From: Pseudomonas citri
Lineage (GTDB): Bacteria > Pseudomonadota > Gammaproteobacteria > Pseudomonadales > Pseudomonadaceae
Direction of reading: 5' to 3'
Length of the DNA stretch: 64,000 nucleotides
NCBI RefSeq assembly: GCF_025336485.1
Contig: NZ_JAODAB010000003.1
Span: 298,414 to 362,413 of the forward strand
The stretch's first letter is position 1. The number at the start of each line of letters is the position of its first letter. A program made the translations under genes and the position numbers. The notes below the pieces were generated by a model. It had not been told where the DNA came from, did no database searches, and saw only the letters and a program-made list of their open reading frames with translations. This document shows, piece by piece, positions 16,929 through 26,261 of the stretch.

Positions 16929-18191
16929 TCAGCGGGCAAGGTCCGCCGCGATGGCTCGCAGCATGCGCACGCTGTCGGCATCGCAGGGGCTGACAGCCTC
17001 GTCCAGCGAGGACTGCTTGACGATCACCACGCCAGAGGGTTTGTCGATGAACAGGTATTGGCCGTGGATGCCACCGGCCATGAGCGCCTGGCTGTGGTCA
17101 TTGAAGACGTACCACTGGCTGCGGTAGGACGCGCCGGGGGTCCATTGCGCGAAGTCGGCACAGCCGGCGTAGATCGCCGGATCCGCACCGCCAGCGATGC
17201 GGGCAAGGGTCTCGGCCGACAACAATGGCCGACCCTCCTGGCGACCGTCGTTGACCAGCAGCCGGCCGAAACGCGCCATGTCGCGCAAGGTCGCACTGAA
17301 ACCGGCACCGGCCACGCTGCGCCCCCAGGGGTCGGCCAGGAAATAGCCATCGCGCTCGCAGCCCAACTGGCTCCAGATTCCTTGCAGCAATTGATGGCAA
17401 GCCTTGCCTGACGCACGCTCCATCACCCAGGCCAATGCCTCGGTGGTCGCCGTCACGTAATGGAAAAAACCACCGTGGTCGCCGCACTTCTTGAGCGACG
17501 GCAAGTACTGGTACAGCGATTCGAACTGCGCGTATTGCGCGGGTGCCGGTTGGAAGCCACTGGCATAGCCGTACTGGGAACTCTCTGAATCCGGATCCTC
17601 ATACACCTCGCTGTATTCGATGCCCACGGCCATGTCGAACAGTTGCCGTACGGTGGCGTCGGCGAACGCACTGCCGGCCAGTTCCGGTACGTAATGCGCG
17701 GCGGGCAAGGCCGGGTTCAACACGCCCTCGCTGACCAGCTGTTCACCCAAGGTGCCAATGAGGGATTTGGTCACGGAAAACATGACGTGCCGGTCCTCGG
17801 GGCGCTGGCCGTTGAAGTAGCGTTCGAACAGCACGGTATCGCCTTGCAGCACCAGGAACGCGTCGGTCTGGCTGGCCATCAAGTGATCGATCACGCTGAT
17901 GCTCAAGCCACACTCGCTGTCGAAATGCAGTTGATCGAGCGGCCGGGGTGCCTGCTTGAACACGCTGACCGGCCCGTTCCCCGCCGGCACATCAATGGAG
18001 GGACGCAAGCGCGCCAGGTTGCGAAACCCCCATTGGTTGAAAGGAGGACGCATCCAGTTGTTCCAGGTAACTCGGTGTTGGGGTTCGGCCGGAAAGCCTT
18101 GCATGAGCGAAGGTGTGTAGCGCGCGTCGAATGACGACTCATGCGTTTCGACGTAAAGACTGGCCAAGGAAAGCGTGGTGTTCTGATTCAT
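16929..18191 (-). CDS. Serine hydrolase of the beta-lactamase/NylB fold
   Basis: A 420-residue class C beta-lactamase-like hydrolase. The active-site SxxK is in MFSVTKSLIG; the Tyr of a YxN-type motif and the C-terminal region are consistent with the 6-aminohexanoate-dimer hydrolase (NylB)/esterase EstB group. There is no signal peptide, so it is cytoplasmic and not a resistance lactamase. Start at ATG 18191 behind AGGGG. Position next to a GABA-type permease, amine-binding protein and porin suggests hydrolysis of an amide of an amino acid or amine; this is inference from context. Confidence 0.8.
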   Translation of the reverse strand: MNQNTTLSLASLYVETHESSFDARYTPSLMQGFPAEPQHRVTWNNWMRPPFNQWGFRNLARLRPSIDVPAGNGPVSVFKQAPRPLDQLHFDSECGLSISVIDHLMASQTDAFLVLQGDTVLFERYFNGQRPEDRHVMFSVTKSLIGTLGEQLVSEGVLNPALPAAHYVPELAGSAFADATVRQLFDMAVGIEYSEVYEDPDSESSQYGYASGFQPAPAQYAQFESLYQYLPSLKKCGDHGGFFHYVTATTEALAWVMERASGKACHQLLQGIWSQLGCERDGYFLADPWGRSVAGAGFSATLRDMARFGRLLVNDGRQEGRPLLSAETLARIAGGADPAIYAGCADFAQWTPGASYRSQWYVFNDHSQALMAGGIHGQYLFIDKPSGVVIVKQSSLDEAVSPCDADSVRMLRAIAADLAR

Positions 18192-18305
18192 CGGGTTGCC
18201 CCTGAGCAATGACTCTGCGTAAAAGCAGATGCAGGGAAATAATTACCCGATGTTATTTTTTAGTCAATAAAACTTTTTAACGACGATAAATTAAATCCGC
18301 CGCAT

Positions 18306-18956
18306 TCAAAGGCCCTGCCCGACCCCCAACGACTCGGCCATTCGCACCAGGTCGGCGAACGATTTTGCGTGCATTTTCTTCATGGCATGGGCGCGGTGAA
18401 TCTTCACGGTGATTTCGCTCAGGTTCATCTGCCCGGCAATCTGCTTGTTCATCAAACCCTTGGCGGCCAGGGCCATCACCTCTTTTTCGCGCACGGTCAG
18501 CGTGTCGTAGCAGGTGCGCAGGTCGGAAAACTGTTGTTCGACTTCCCGCCGTTTGACATCCGTCTGCAAGGCTGCGGTCACGGCATCGAGCAGGTCCTGT
18601 TCGCGGAACGGCTTGGCCAGAAAGTCCACGGCGCCGGCTTTCATTGCCTTGACCGACATTTCGATGTCGCCGTGACCGGTGATGAAGATGATGGGAATCG
18701 TCGAATTCGCCGCAGCCAACTGGCGCTGGAAATCCAGGCCACTGGTGCCTTGCAACCTGACATCGAGCACCAGGCAACTGGCGCCTTGGGTCTTGGGTTG
18801 CTGAAGAAATTCCGCGGTGGACGCGAACGTCTCGACCCGGATCCCGACGGAGCGCAAGAGGTTGCTCAGGGCGTCGCGCATGGAGGCATCGTCATCCACG
18901 ACGAACACGATAGGTTCCTTGCTGTCCGGCGCATTGGAGGAGTGACTGCCGCTCAT
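18306..18956 (-). CDS. FixJ-type LuxR-family response regulator
   Basis: A 216-residue two-domain regulator. The receiver has VFVVDDD, phospho-acceptor Asp in CLVLDVRLQG, conserved Thr/Ser (FITGHG) and Lys (FLAKPF). The C-terminal LuxR helix-turn-helix has LTVREKEVMALAAKG and NKQIAGQMNLSEITVKIHR. This subgroup pairs with FixL-like kinases having the SIAHEVNQP H-box, exactly as found in the giant kinase encoded upstream on the same strand. Start at ATG 18956 behind AAGAGG. Confidence 0.9.
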   Translation of the reverse strand: MSGSHSSNAPDSKEPIVFVVDDDASMRDALSNLLRSVGIRVETFASTAEFLQQPKTQGASCLVLDVRLQGTSGLDFQRQLAAANSTIPIIFITGHGDIEMSVKAMKAGAVDFLAKPFREQDLLDAVTAALQTDVKRREVEQQFSDLRTCYDTLTVREKEVMALAAKGLMNKQIAGQMNLSEITVKIHRAHAMKKMHAKSFADLVRMAESLGVGQGL

Positions 18957-19095
18957 GCACGAACCTCTTGGGGATGGACGGGAAAAAAGTCTAGCACAGC
19001 GCCTTTTCCTGGGAAGTCTGGATGTGGGCGCGTTAGCCCAGCCCTCACCACAGGGAATCGATTTGAGGCCTGAGTGTTGGGCGCACTTCAGACCG

Positions 19096-19122
19096 TCATC
19101 GCGAGCAAGCTTTGCTCCCACA
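19096..19122. repeat. Single REP palindrome
   Basis: A copy of the TCATCGCGAGCAAGC-type REP with internal AGCAAGCTTTGCT hairpin, lying between the FixJ-type gene and the LRAT-like gene. Confidence 0.8.
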
Positions 19123-19145
19123 GAGATTTGTGAGGAACACAGTTC

Positions 19146-19709
19146 CTAGGCGACAAAACGCGGCTGCAACGCCGAAATGAACGCCAGAAGCGAACGCGGA
19201 CGACGCAAGCAAGCTTCGACCTGAGCGCTGTAGCTCCTGCCGCTGACGCACCACCGGCAAAAATGCTCGCAGTTGTTGGTCAGCACGCGATAACGGTTTT
19301 CCCCCACTCTCGAACGCGCCCGCTCGGCCACTTCGGCGCGGGAATATTCGGCCGGTTGCGCAAGCATCCAGACCGGTTTGTCATGGGCAAAATGTGCAAG
19401 ATCGGTCACTTCGATGGGCCCGGATCTCAGCGCCCCACTGAACCCCGAATAATGGGCCACCTCGCCATCCCCCAAGTAGATCCCATGGTGCAGATAAAAC
19501 CGGCGTGGGCTGACCAAGTGGGCACCTGGCACCAGGCTGTCGGTGACAGACCGGATATTGATCCATTCCAATACGCCACTCGACAGCCGTCCCGGTAGCG
19601 GCGCATTCAGACGATAGAACGCATTCGTGGTAATCAGTGCCATGCAAACCAGCGCGATGGATCGTAACGCTGACAATTCGTTGGCAACCCTGGCGGTCAA
19701 GCGAGTCAT
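19146..19709 (-). CDS. LRAT/NlpC-P60-fold protein, membrane-anchored
   Basis: A 187-residue protein with an N-terminal hydrophobic segment (LRSIALVCMALITTNAF) followed by an LRAT domain: HHGIYLGDGEVAHYSG supplies the catalytic histidine and VLTNNCEHFCRWC the nucleophilic cysteine in the NCEHF motif. LRAT-like proteins are circularly permuted papain-fold thiol enzymes acting as acyltransferases or (phospho)lipases/deacylases. The bacterial role is poorly known. Start at ATG 19709 behind GGAGA. An ACCTAGGT palindrome lies about 100 bp upstream. It sits between the FixJ-type regulator and the giant kinase and so may be a target or accessory of that system. Confidence 0.85.
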   Translation of the reverse strand: MTRLTARVANELSALRSIALVCMALITTNAFYRLNAPLPGRLSSGVLEWINIRSVTDSLVPGAHLVSPRRFYLHHGIYLGDGEVAHYSGFSGALRSGPIEVTDLAHFAHDKPVWMLAQPAEYSRAEVAERARSRVGENRYRVLTNNCEHFCRWCVSGRSYSAQVEACLRRPRSLLAFISALQPRFVA

Positions 19710-19811
19710 GATCAATTCTCCGCAGCCCTTGATCGTTAATGTATCGCTGGGGCTGCGGCGCTTCATTTGTACGTGGGATTGGTTCAGTGACCCATTCATA
19801 TGCGGCCCTTA

Positions 19812-19823
19812 AACCTAGGTATT
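19812..19823 (-). promoter_or_regulatory. ACCTAGGT palindrome upstream of LRAT gene
   Basis: AACCTAGGTATT shares its core with the perfect palindrome at 25622-25635. It lies between the end of the kinase gene and the start of the LRAT gene, where a regulator site for the latter would be expected. Confidence 0.4.
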
Positions 19824-19874
19824 AACGGAGCAGATACCAGCCCCTCATCGAAGGGGTTGGCACCTGTGAGCGAC

Positions 19875-22800
19875 TCAACGCTGCGCGATGGGCAGGGTGA
19901 ATTGGACGGTGGCGCCCCGGGGGTGGTTGGAGCACGCGCTCAGGCAGCCACCGTGCGCCTCGATGATCGAACGACAGATCGACAAGCCCAGCCCCAGGCC
20001 TGTGGGCTTGGTCGTGTAGAAGGAGGTGAACACCAGGTCGGGGCTTTGCGAGGCGAACCCCGGCCCGGAATCGCTCACGCTCACCCGCACGCAACCGGCG
20101 TCGTCCAGCGCTGCGCGGATCAGCAAATGCCGCTCCCCTTCGCCGACACCGCCCATGGCCTCGAGCGCGTTCATGATCAGGTTGAGCAACACCTGTTGCA
20201 GTTCCACACGGTCGCCCTCGATCGAGGGCAAACCGTCCATGAGTTGCGTTTGGATCGACGCGCCACTCTTGATGATCTGGCCGCGGCTGAACTCAACCAT
20301 TTCGTTGATCGCCGCGTTGATGTCCACCGGGCCCTTCTGCGGTGGCGCCTTGCGGATATGCCCGCGAATCCGACCCAGCACATCCGCCGCCCGATTGGCA
20401 TCGAAGATCAGTCGCCCCAACACCTGGCGCACTTCCTCGATCTCCGGTGGCTGGGCGTTCAACCAACGCAACGCGGCGTCGGCATTGAGAATGGCCGCGG
20501 CAATCGGCTGGTTGACTTCGTGGGCAATCGACGCCACCAACTGGCCCATGGTCGCGACGCGGTTCGCATGGGCCAATTCGGTCTGCACTTCGCGATAACG
20601 ACGCTCGCTTTCGCGGATCTTTTCTTCCGCCTGCCGGCGCTCGGTCAGGTCCACCACAAACGCCACCCCTTCCCGGTTGCCGGCTTCGAACGTGGCCAAG
20701 CCGACGATCACCGGCAAGCGGCTGCCGTCCTTCCTGAAATACTCTTTCTCGTACGGCCGGGCATGCCCGGTCAGCAGCGCCTGGGCCAAGGAGCGCTCGC
20801 TCAGTTCACGGAACTCCGGCACGGTCAGGTCCCGCCAACGCAGGCGGCCAGAGGCAAGGTCTTCGCGTTCGTACCCCAACATACGCAAGAAGGCATCGTT
20901 GGCCTCGATGATGTCACCGTCGGCATTCCAGAACAGAATGCCGATGATGTTGGCATCGACCAGGCGCCGGATCTTCGCCTCACGCTCCGCCACTTCAAGG
21001 TACAGGCGGGCGTTTTCCAACGAAATCGCCGCTCGGGAGGCCACCAGTTTCAGCACCGCGATCTGGGCCTGGCTGAACACATGGGCGGCCAGGTTGTTCT
21101 CCAGGTAGAGCACGCCGACGAGCTTGGCCTGGTTCATCAACGGTACGCAAAGAATCGACCGCGCGCGTCGCTGGCGAAGATAAGGGTCTGCGGTAAAGGG
21201 GTGGGTGCCCACGGCATCGTCCAGGAAAACACTCTCCTGAGTCCGCAGGACATGGTTGAGGATCGACTCTGGCAGCAGCGTCGGGTTCACCGGCAGATCG
21301 TGCAATTGCGTGGTGTTGTCGCCAGTCGTCGCTTGCGCCACGATCCGTGGCTCGCCGCCGTCCGCCAGGATCAACAAACCGCGCTCGGCCCCCGCCTGTT
21401 CGATCGCCGTGCACATGATCCGGTGGATCAGTTTCTCCAGGACGATCTCTCCCGAAACGGCTTCGGAGACCTTGAGCACGGTGGCCAGGTCAAGGTTTTC
21501 CACCGACGTGGCCATGGTCGTGGTCGTCGGGTCCGCCAGAGGCTCCCGGGCCTTGAGCGACGGGTGCTTGTTCTCGAGTTGCCGCGCCTTGCCCTCGGCG
21601 CCCCAGCGTTGGTAGCCGTAATGGGCATCCTGCAAATAGACCCGGGCGATCTTCGCCAAGCCCCGCGTTGCGTAAAAACGCGACGCCAGCTCGTTGGCGA
21701 GTGCCTCGATGTGCACGAAGCCACTTTGCTGCGCGGCGTCGATGGCATGCTCGTACAACAACTCGGCATCGATCAGGCGCCCTTCGACCCGGGCGATTTC
21801 AGCACTCACCAGCGCGGCCCGGCTGGCGAAGTTTTCCGGGCACTGTTGCGCCCAGGCCTGGAGCCAACACTGGGCCGCCGTCATTTCGAGCAAAAGCTGC
21901 CCACAAGCGTCAGTCGCAACGCTGTCGCAACGGGCGGACTGGGCCAGCGCAGTGTAGAAGTGGTATTCGGCTTCCTCGAAAAACGAGTGGGACGTCCAGA
22001 GCAACTGCTGCGCCTTTGCAGCAGCTTGCAGCGCCGCTTCAGGGTCATCGACCATGTAGCGTGCCTGCAACTTGCGAATCCAGTACCAACACTCGGCCAG
22101 CGCGAGGTCGGGATTACTGGACAGGTGGTGTTCAGTGGCGGCCTCGTTGGTCAGAGTGTCTTCCAGGTAGCCGAAAGTCGGGGTCAAGCCCTGGAGCATC
22201 CGGATCAACATCCTCTGCGTGGCGATAAAATCGACGACCAGCCCGAAACCTACCTTCCTGGCGTACGCCAAGCCTCGCTCGGCCTCCTCCAGAACCTCGG
22301 ACAGCGGCTCGCCGGCGAAGAGGAAGTCCGAGGTCATGCTGTTGCCCGCATAGGCGCCATAGGGCAAGTCGCCGATTCGATTCGCCGCGGCGAACGAGCG
22401 ACGCAACAAGTCCCGACATTGCCCCACGGGTTTCATCCAGCGCACGGTAAAGTTCGAGAAGCACAGATAGGTGCTCGCCTCAAAGCGCCTCAAACCCCGT
22501 CGATCAATGAGTTCACAACCGAGCTGACCGAATCGAAACCCCAGTTGGTAATCGCCAAACCGTCGCCCAGCCACCCGGAAAACATTGGCATAGAGCACAC
22601 AAGATGCATCGCAGTTGCCCTGTTCCAGACTCAGCGTGACCGCTTTGCAGATCAACAGGCAGGCCAGGTTTGCATCGGTCTGCAAGGCCGGAGGGAAGAG
22701 TTTGCTCAGCGCGTTGACGGTCACCAGGGATGTCGCGTCCTCCATCAACGGCAGATCGATGAGGTCTTCGATTGCGCGGCCCCCCAGCAATGCGCCGATA

Positions 22801-25361
22801 CGCAGGTACTCACGACGCACGTCCTCGTCGCTCGGATGGGCCGACCACTCGATGCCCACGTGCCGCAGGTAGTCGAGGCATACCGCGACCGCACCATCGC
22901 TGCGGTCCATGAGCAAGTAGACATCCATCAGCAGGCAGGCGACATTGGCCCGCTCGATCACGGTCGCAGCGCGGTCGGCCAATGCCCGCAAGTGCTCGTC
23001 CGCAGCGTTGAGCTGGCCAGTGAGGAACTCACATTCGGCCCGGTTCAACTCGAGTGCGAAGATCAGTTCATGTCGGCGCGTCCAGCAGTCTTCATCCAAC
23101 AACTGCGTCCCGCTGATAAGGTAACTGAGCGCCGAAGCATAGGCCGTAGAGGCCTTGGCGCGTTGGCCGGCAATCAGGTTGAATTCAGCCAGTTGTTCTC
23201 GCTCGACCTGGTCGGTGATCAATGCCGTGCCACGGTTGAGCTGGCCGACGACTTCGAAAATCGCCTCCTCCCGCCCCTGCCCAGGCGTCTGCACAGCCAG
23301 CAACCGCCCGATTCGCAGATGCGCCTCGGCGCGCAAATCCCGAGGGATCAGCGAATAGGCGGCTTCATGAATGCGGTCGTGAACGAAACCATAAGCGCCG
23401 TCCAGCCCTTCGACGAGCTCCAGACGAATCGCCTCCCACAGCACTTCGCCGATCTGCGTCTTGTTAAAACCCAGCACGATCGAAAGCACCTTGATGCTGG
23501 CAACGTTCCCTAAGCAAGCGAGCTGCTGCAACGCCTGCTGCGTCTCGACCGGCAGACGCCCCAACTTTCCGACCATCAGGTCCACCACGTTGTCGGTGTA
23601 GCCCTTGGCATGAATACGGTCCGGGTCCCACCACCATTGCCGCACATCATGGATATAGGTCAGCAGTTGCTCGTCGGCGAGGGCATGCAGGAACTGGATG
23701 ACGAAGAACGGGTTGCCGGCGGTCTTGTCCAGCACCAGCTGCGCCAGGGGTTCGATGCGCGCCAGTGCGTCATGCAGCGCCTCGGCGATCAACTGCTCGA
23801 CATGCCCTTTGGCCAGCGGCGCCAGGGTGATTTCATCGACCTTGCCGCCGGCCTCGCGGATAGCCCGCAGCTTGCCAGTCAAAGGGTGCGTGGCGTCCAC
23901 CTCGTTGCTGCGGTAGGCGCCCACCAACATCAAGTGGCGCACGTCCGGGCTGGTCAACAGCTCCTCGAGCAAATCGAGGGTGGCGGCGTCGAGCCATTGC
24001 AGGTCATCGAGAAACAAGGCGAGCGGATGCTCCTCGCGGGCAAACACCCCGATGAAGCGCCGGAACACCAGCAGGAAGCGCCGTTGCGCCTGCTGCGGAT
24101 CCAATGCCGGCACCGCTGGCGGCTCGTCGATGATGAGCTTGAGCTCCGGGATCAGGTCAGTCATCAGTCGCGCGTTGGGCTCCAGCGCTTGCTGCAATGC
24201 CTGCCGCCACTGCGCCAGCTCTGCCTCGCCCTTGCCCAACAGCGTGCGCACCAGGCTCTGGAACGCCTGCACCAGTGTCGAGTAAGGAATGTCGCGACGG
24301 TATTGATCGAACTTGCCGCTGGCAAACAGCCCGCGCGGCGGCACCAGTACCTTATGTAGCTCGTTGACCACCGAAGACTTGCCGATGCCGGAATAACCGG
24401 TCACCAGGACCAGCTCCGGCACGCCGTTGGCAACCACCCGGCCGAAGGTGCTGACCAGGGTCTCGACTTCACGCTCGCGACCATAGAGTTTTTCCGGAAT
24501 CAGCAACCGGTCGGACGTGCCCTGCTCGCCCAGCTCAAAAGCCTCGATGTGCTGTTGCTGCTGCCAGTACGCCAGGCATCGACGCAGATCATGCTCCAGG
24601 CTGGCGGCGGTCTGGTAGCGCTCCTCGGCGGTCTTGGCGAGCAGCTTCATGACGATCAGCGAGAGCATCAGGGGCACGGTCGCGACCCGCTCGTGGGGTG
24701 CCTGGGCTTTCTTCGCGATGTGGCAGTGCACCCACTCTATCGGGTCGGACGCGGTGTAAGGCAACAGGCCGGTCAGCATCTGGTAAAGCGTGACGCCGAG
24801 GGAATAAAGATCGCTGCGCGAATCGATCGAGCGATTCATCCGCCCGGTCTGTTCGGGGGCCATGTAGGCCAGCGTGCCAGCCAGGGTCTCGGGGGTCTGT
24901 CGCTCGCGGGGCAGCCGCGACGCCAGGCCGAAACCGGTAAGCCGCGCCTGCCCGTCGGGGCAGTTCACCAGGACATGGCTGGGCTTGAGGTCTTTATGGA
25001 CGAGGCCACGTTGATGCAACTTGCCCAGCGCCACGGCGATGCTCAACGCCAGGCGCAGGAATGTCGCCGTTTCCATGGGCGCGATCAACAACTGCACCAG
25101 CGGCACGCCGCCCGGATCTTCGAGCACCAACTGCACACGCGTGCCTTCCCGAAGCATTTCCAGCGGTTGCACCGCCCAACTGTCGTCCAGTTGCTCCTTC
25201 AGGCCGAACTCGTGGGCCAGGCGCTCCAGGCAGCCGGAACGAGGTTGTTCGGTGGCGGGTCGTGCGACCAGGACCGCTTGCTTGCCGCCGGCCACCTGGC
25301 GCCATTCCCGCGAGAAAACCCGCTCACCGTCGTCCCATAATATTTGCATGCGGTTATCCAT
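19875..25361 (-). CDS. Giant STK/AAA ATPase/GAF/PAS/histidine kinase
   Basis: About 1828 residues. Order: STK-fold domain (about 1-270), AAA/PknK-like ATPase (Walker A GYSGIGKSS near 320, Walker B LALFLDDLQW), long helical TPR-like region (about 600-1270), GAF (about 1290-1450), PAS (about 1455-1565), HisKA with SIAHEVNQP (His about 1612) and HATPase (N box LLNLIMNALEA, G1 DSGPGF, G2 GLGLGLSIC). The STK part looks inactive: the DFG motif reads GFG, the catalytic-loop Asn reads His (KPSHVLV), and the VAIK lysine region reads VLVARPA. Starts at GTG 25367, ATG 25361 or ATG 25349 are possible. Divergent from a receiver gene. Confidence 0.92.
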   Translation of the reverse strand: MDNRMQILWDDGERVFSREWRQVAGGKQAVLVARPATEQPRSGCLERLAHEFGLKEQLDDSWAVQPLEMLREGTRVQLVLEDPGGVPLVQLLIAPMETATFLRLALSIAVALGKLHQRGLVHKDLKPSHVLVNCPDGQARLTGFGLASRLPRERQTPETLAGTLAYMAPEQTGRMNRSIDSRSDLYSLGVTLYQMLTGLLPYTASDPIEWVHCHIAKKAQAPHERVATVPLMLSLIVMKLLAKTAEERYQTAASLEHDLRRCLAYWQQQQHIEAFELGEQGTSDRLLIPEKLYGREREVETLVSTFGRVVANGVPELVLVTGYSGIGKSSVVNELHKVLVPPRGLFASGKFDQYRRDIPYSTLVQAFQSLVRTLLGKGEAELAQWRQALQQALEPNARLMTDLIPELKLIIDEPPAVPALDPQQAQRRFLLVFRRFIGVFAREEHPLALFLDDLQWLDAATLDLLEELLTSPDVRHLMLVGAYRSNEVDATHPLTGKLRAIREAGGKVDEITLAPLAKGHVEQLIAEALHDALARIEPLAQLVLDKTAGNPFFVIQFLHALADEQLLTYIHDVRQWWWDPDRIHAKGYTDNVVDLMVGKLGRLPVETQQALQQLACLGNVASIKVLSIVLGFNKTQIGEVLWEAIRLELVEGLDGAYGFVHDRIHEAAYSLIPRDLRAEAHLRIGRLLAVQTPGQGREEAIFEVVGQLNRGTALITDQVEREQLAEFNLIAGQRAKASTAYASALSYLISGTQLLDEDCWTRRHELIFALELNRAECEFLTGQLNAADEHLRALADRAATVIERANVACLLMDVYLLMDRSDGAVAVCLDYLRHVGIEWSAHPSDEDVRREYLRIGALLGGRAIEDLIDLPLMEDATSLVTVNALSKLFPPALQTDANLACLLICKAVTLSLEQGNCDASCVLYANVFRVAGRRFGDYQLGFRFGQLGCELIDRRGLRRFEASTYLCFSNFTVRWMKPVGQCRDLLRRSFAAANRIGDLPYGAYAGNSMTSDFLFAGEPLSEVLEEAERGLAYARKVGFGLVVDFIATQRMLIRMLQGLTPTFGYLEDTLTNEAATEHHLSSNPDLALAECWYWIRKLQARYMVDDPEAALQAAAKAQQLLWTSHSFFEEAEYHFYTALAQSARCDSVATDACGQLLLEMTAAQCWLQAWAQQCPENFASRAALVSAEIARVEGRLIDAELLYEHAIDAAQQSGFVHIEALANELASRFYATRGLAKIARVYLQDAHYGYQRWGAEGKARQLENKHPSLKAREPLADPTTTTMATSVENLDLATVLKVSEAVSGEIVLEKLIHRIMCTAIEQAGAERGLLILADGGEPRIVAQATTGDNTTQLHDLPVNPTLLPESILNHVLRTQESVFLDDAVGTHPFTADPYLRQRRARSILCVPLMNQAKLVGVLYLENNLAAHVFSQAQIAVLKLVASRAAISLENARLYLEVAEREAKIRRLVDANIIGILFWNADGDIIEANDAFLRMLGYEREDLASGRLRWRDLTVPEFRELSERSLAQALLTGHARPYEKEYFRKDGSRLPVIVGLATFEAGNREGVAFVVDLTERRQAEEKIRESERRYREVQTELAHANRVATMGQLVASIAHEVNQPIAAAILNADAALRWLNAQPPEIEEVRQVLGRLIFDANRAADVLGRIRGHIRKAPPQKGPVDINAAINEMVEFSRGQIIKSGASIQTQLMDGLPSIEGDRVELQQVLLNLIMNALEAMGGVGEGERHLLIRAALDDAGCVRVSVSDSGPGFASQSPDLVFTSFYTTKPTGLGLGLSICRSIIEAHGGCLSACSNHPRGATVQFTLPIAQR

Positions 25362-25621
25362 CGGCACAGGAACACTATGTTGTGGGTTTTATCTGCAGCA
25401 CGTGTTTGCCGGCTGCTGTCCAGTGTCACGTCGCAATGGCCGATGTCACTGCCATGGTGCAGTGTCCGTGGCGGCGGCGGATGCTCAAGCGAGATGAGGC
25501 ACCGTCGGATTCCTGAGCGCTAGATTAGCGCCTCGCAAAAGCCCTTCACAGGGGTTTCAACGTGGGGATGGGGCCTCTGGAGCGGTTTTTCCCCAGCGCC
25601 GACCCTTAAGTTTTAGCACGC

Positions 25622-25635
25622 TATACCTAGGTATA
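25622..25635. promoter_or_regulatory. Perfect palindrome TATACCTAGGTATA in divergent control region
   Basis: A 14-bp perfect palindrome in the 337-bp gap between the giant kinase (minus) and the stand-alone receiver (plus), 64 bp before the receiver start. Related sites occur at 19812 and 26106. Symmetry and placement suggest a dimeric regulator site, plausibly for the FixJ-type regulator. The rest of this gap shows no gene. Confidence 0.5.
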
Positions 25636-25698
25636 CTTCTGCGCCCGACGGGACCGCGTATGGTGTAACCACGACAGGCGCTGTTACGAGCGACCCCT

Positions 25699-26076
25699 AT
25701 GCCAGATACCCAGATACGCACGACGCCGACCATCGCGGTTGTCGACGATGACGAATCCGTTCGTACCGCCCTCAAGAGCCTGCTGCGCTCCAGCGGCTAT
25801 GAGGTGCGAACCTATTGCAGCGCCATCGAATTCCTCGACGTGGACGCTCCCGCCGACACGCACTGCCTGATTTCCGACATCCAGATGCCGGGCATGAGCG
25901 GTGTGCAACTGCATGAGCGCCTGGGTGCCATGGGCTTCAAGATCCCCACCATTTTCATCACGGCCTATCCGGACCTGGGCGCCAACACGCCGGGGCTGGT
26001 GGCCTGCCTGCCCAAACCCTGCGAAGCCAACACCTTGCTGGGCTGCATTGACGCCGCGCTGAACCCGCGCCGTTGA
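25699..26076 (+). CDS. Stand-alone FixJ-like receiver domain
   Basis: A 125-residue protein that is only a receiver domain: VVDDDES, phospho-acceptor Asp in CLISDIQMPGMSG, Thr in FITAYP and Lys in CLPKP are all present. No output domain follows; the frame stops at NPRR. Such proteins act as phosphate sinks or protein-interaction switches for histidine kinases. It is divergent from the giant kinase whose HisKA type normally phosphorylates this receiver class. It precedes the efflux operon on the same strand. Confidence 0.9.
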   Translation: MPDTQIRTTPTIAVVDDDESVRTALKSLLRSSGYEVRTYCSAIEFLDVDAPADTHCLISDIQMPGMSGVQLHERLGAMGFKIPTIFITAYPDLGANTPGLVACLPKPCEANTLLGCIDAALNPRR

Positions 26077-26105
26077 GACCGCCGCACAGTTTTCCCCGCC
26101 CCCCC

Positions 26106-26122
26106 TATACCTTCGTATGTAT
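26106..26122 (+). promoter_or_regulatory. TATACCTTCGTATGTAT motif before efflux operon
   Basis: An imperfect palindrome (TACC-TT-CGTA) resembling the TACCTAGGTA sites at 19812 and 25622. It lies about 140 bp before the start of the NodT-like gene, suggesting the efflux operon belongs to the same regulon. Confidence 0.35.
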
Positions 26123-26261
26123 CGCCCTTCCCTGATGTATGGCCTGGCTAAACCGATGTAGAAGTGCGCCCGCAAGCGACCGTCAATACCATGAACCCAG
26201 GCTTCATCGACCCCATGGCGCGCTCATCGAGCGACGCTGCAACTTTTGCGGGGAACTGGCA

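Noticed and set aside
16929..18191. Antibiotic-resistance beta-lactamase
   Set aside because: SxxK fold is present but there is no signal peptide and the closest type is NylB/esterase-like, so a resistance role is not supported.
19800..23513. A 1237-codon plus-strand open frame
   Set aside because: It is antisense to the giant kinase gene, whose domains are unmistakable; the plus-strand translation is low-complexity with no motifs.
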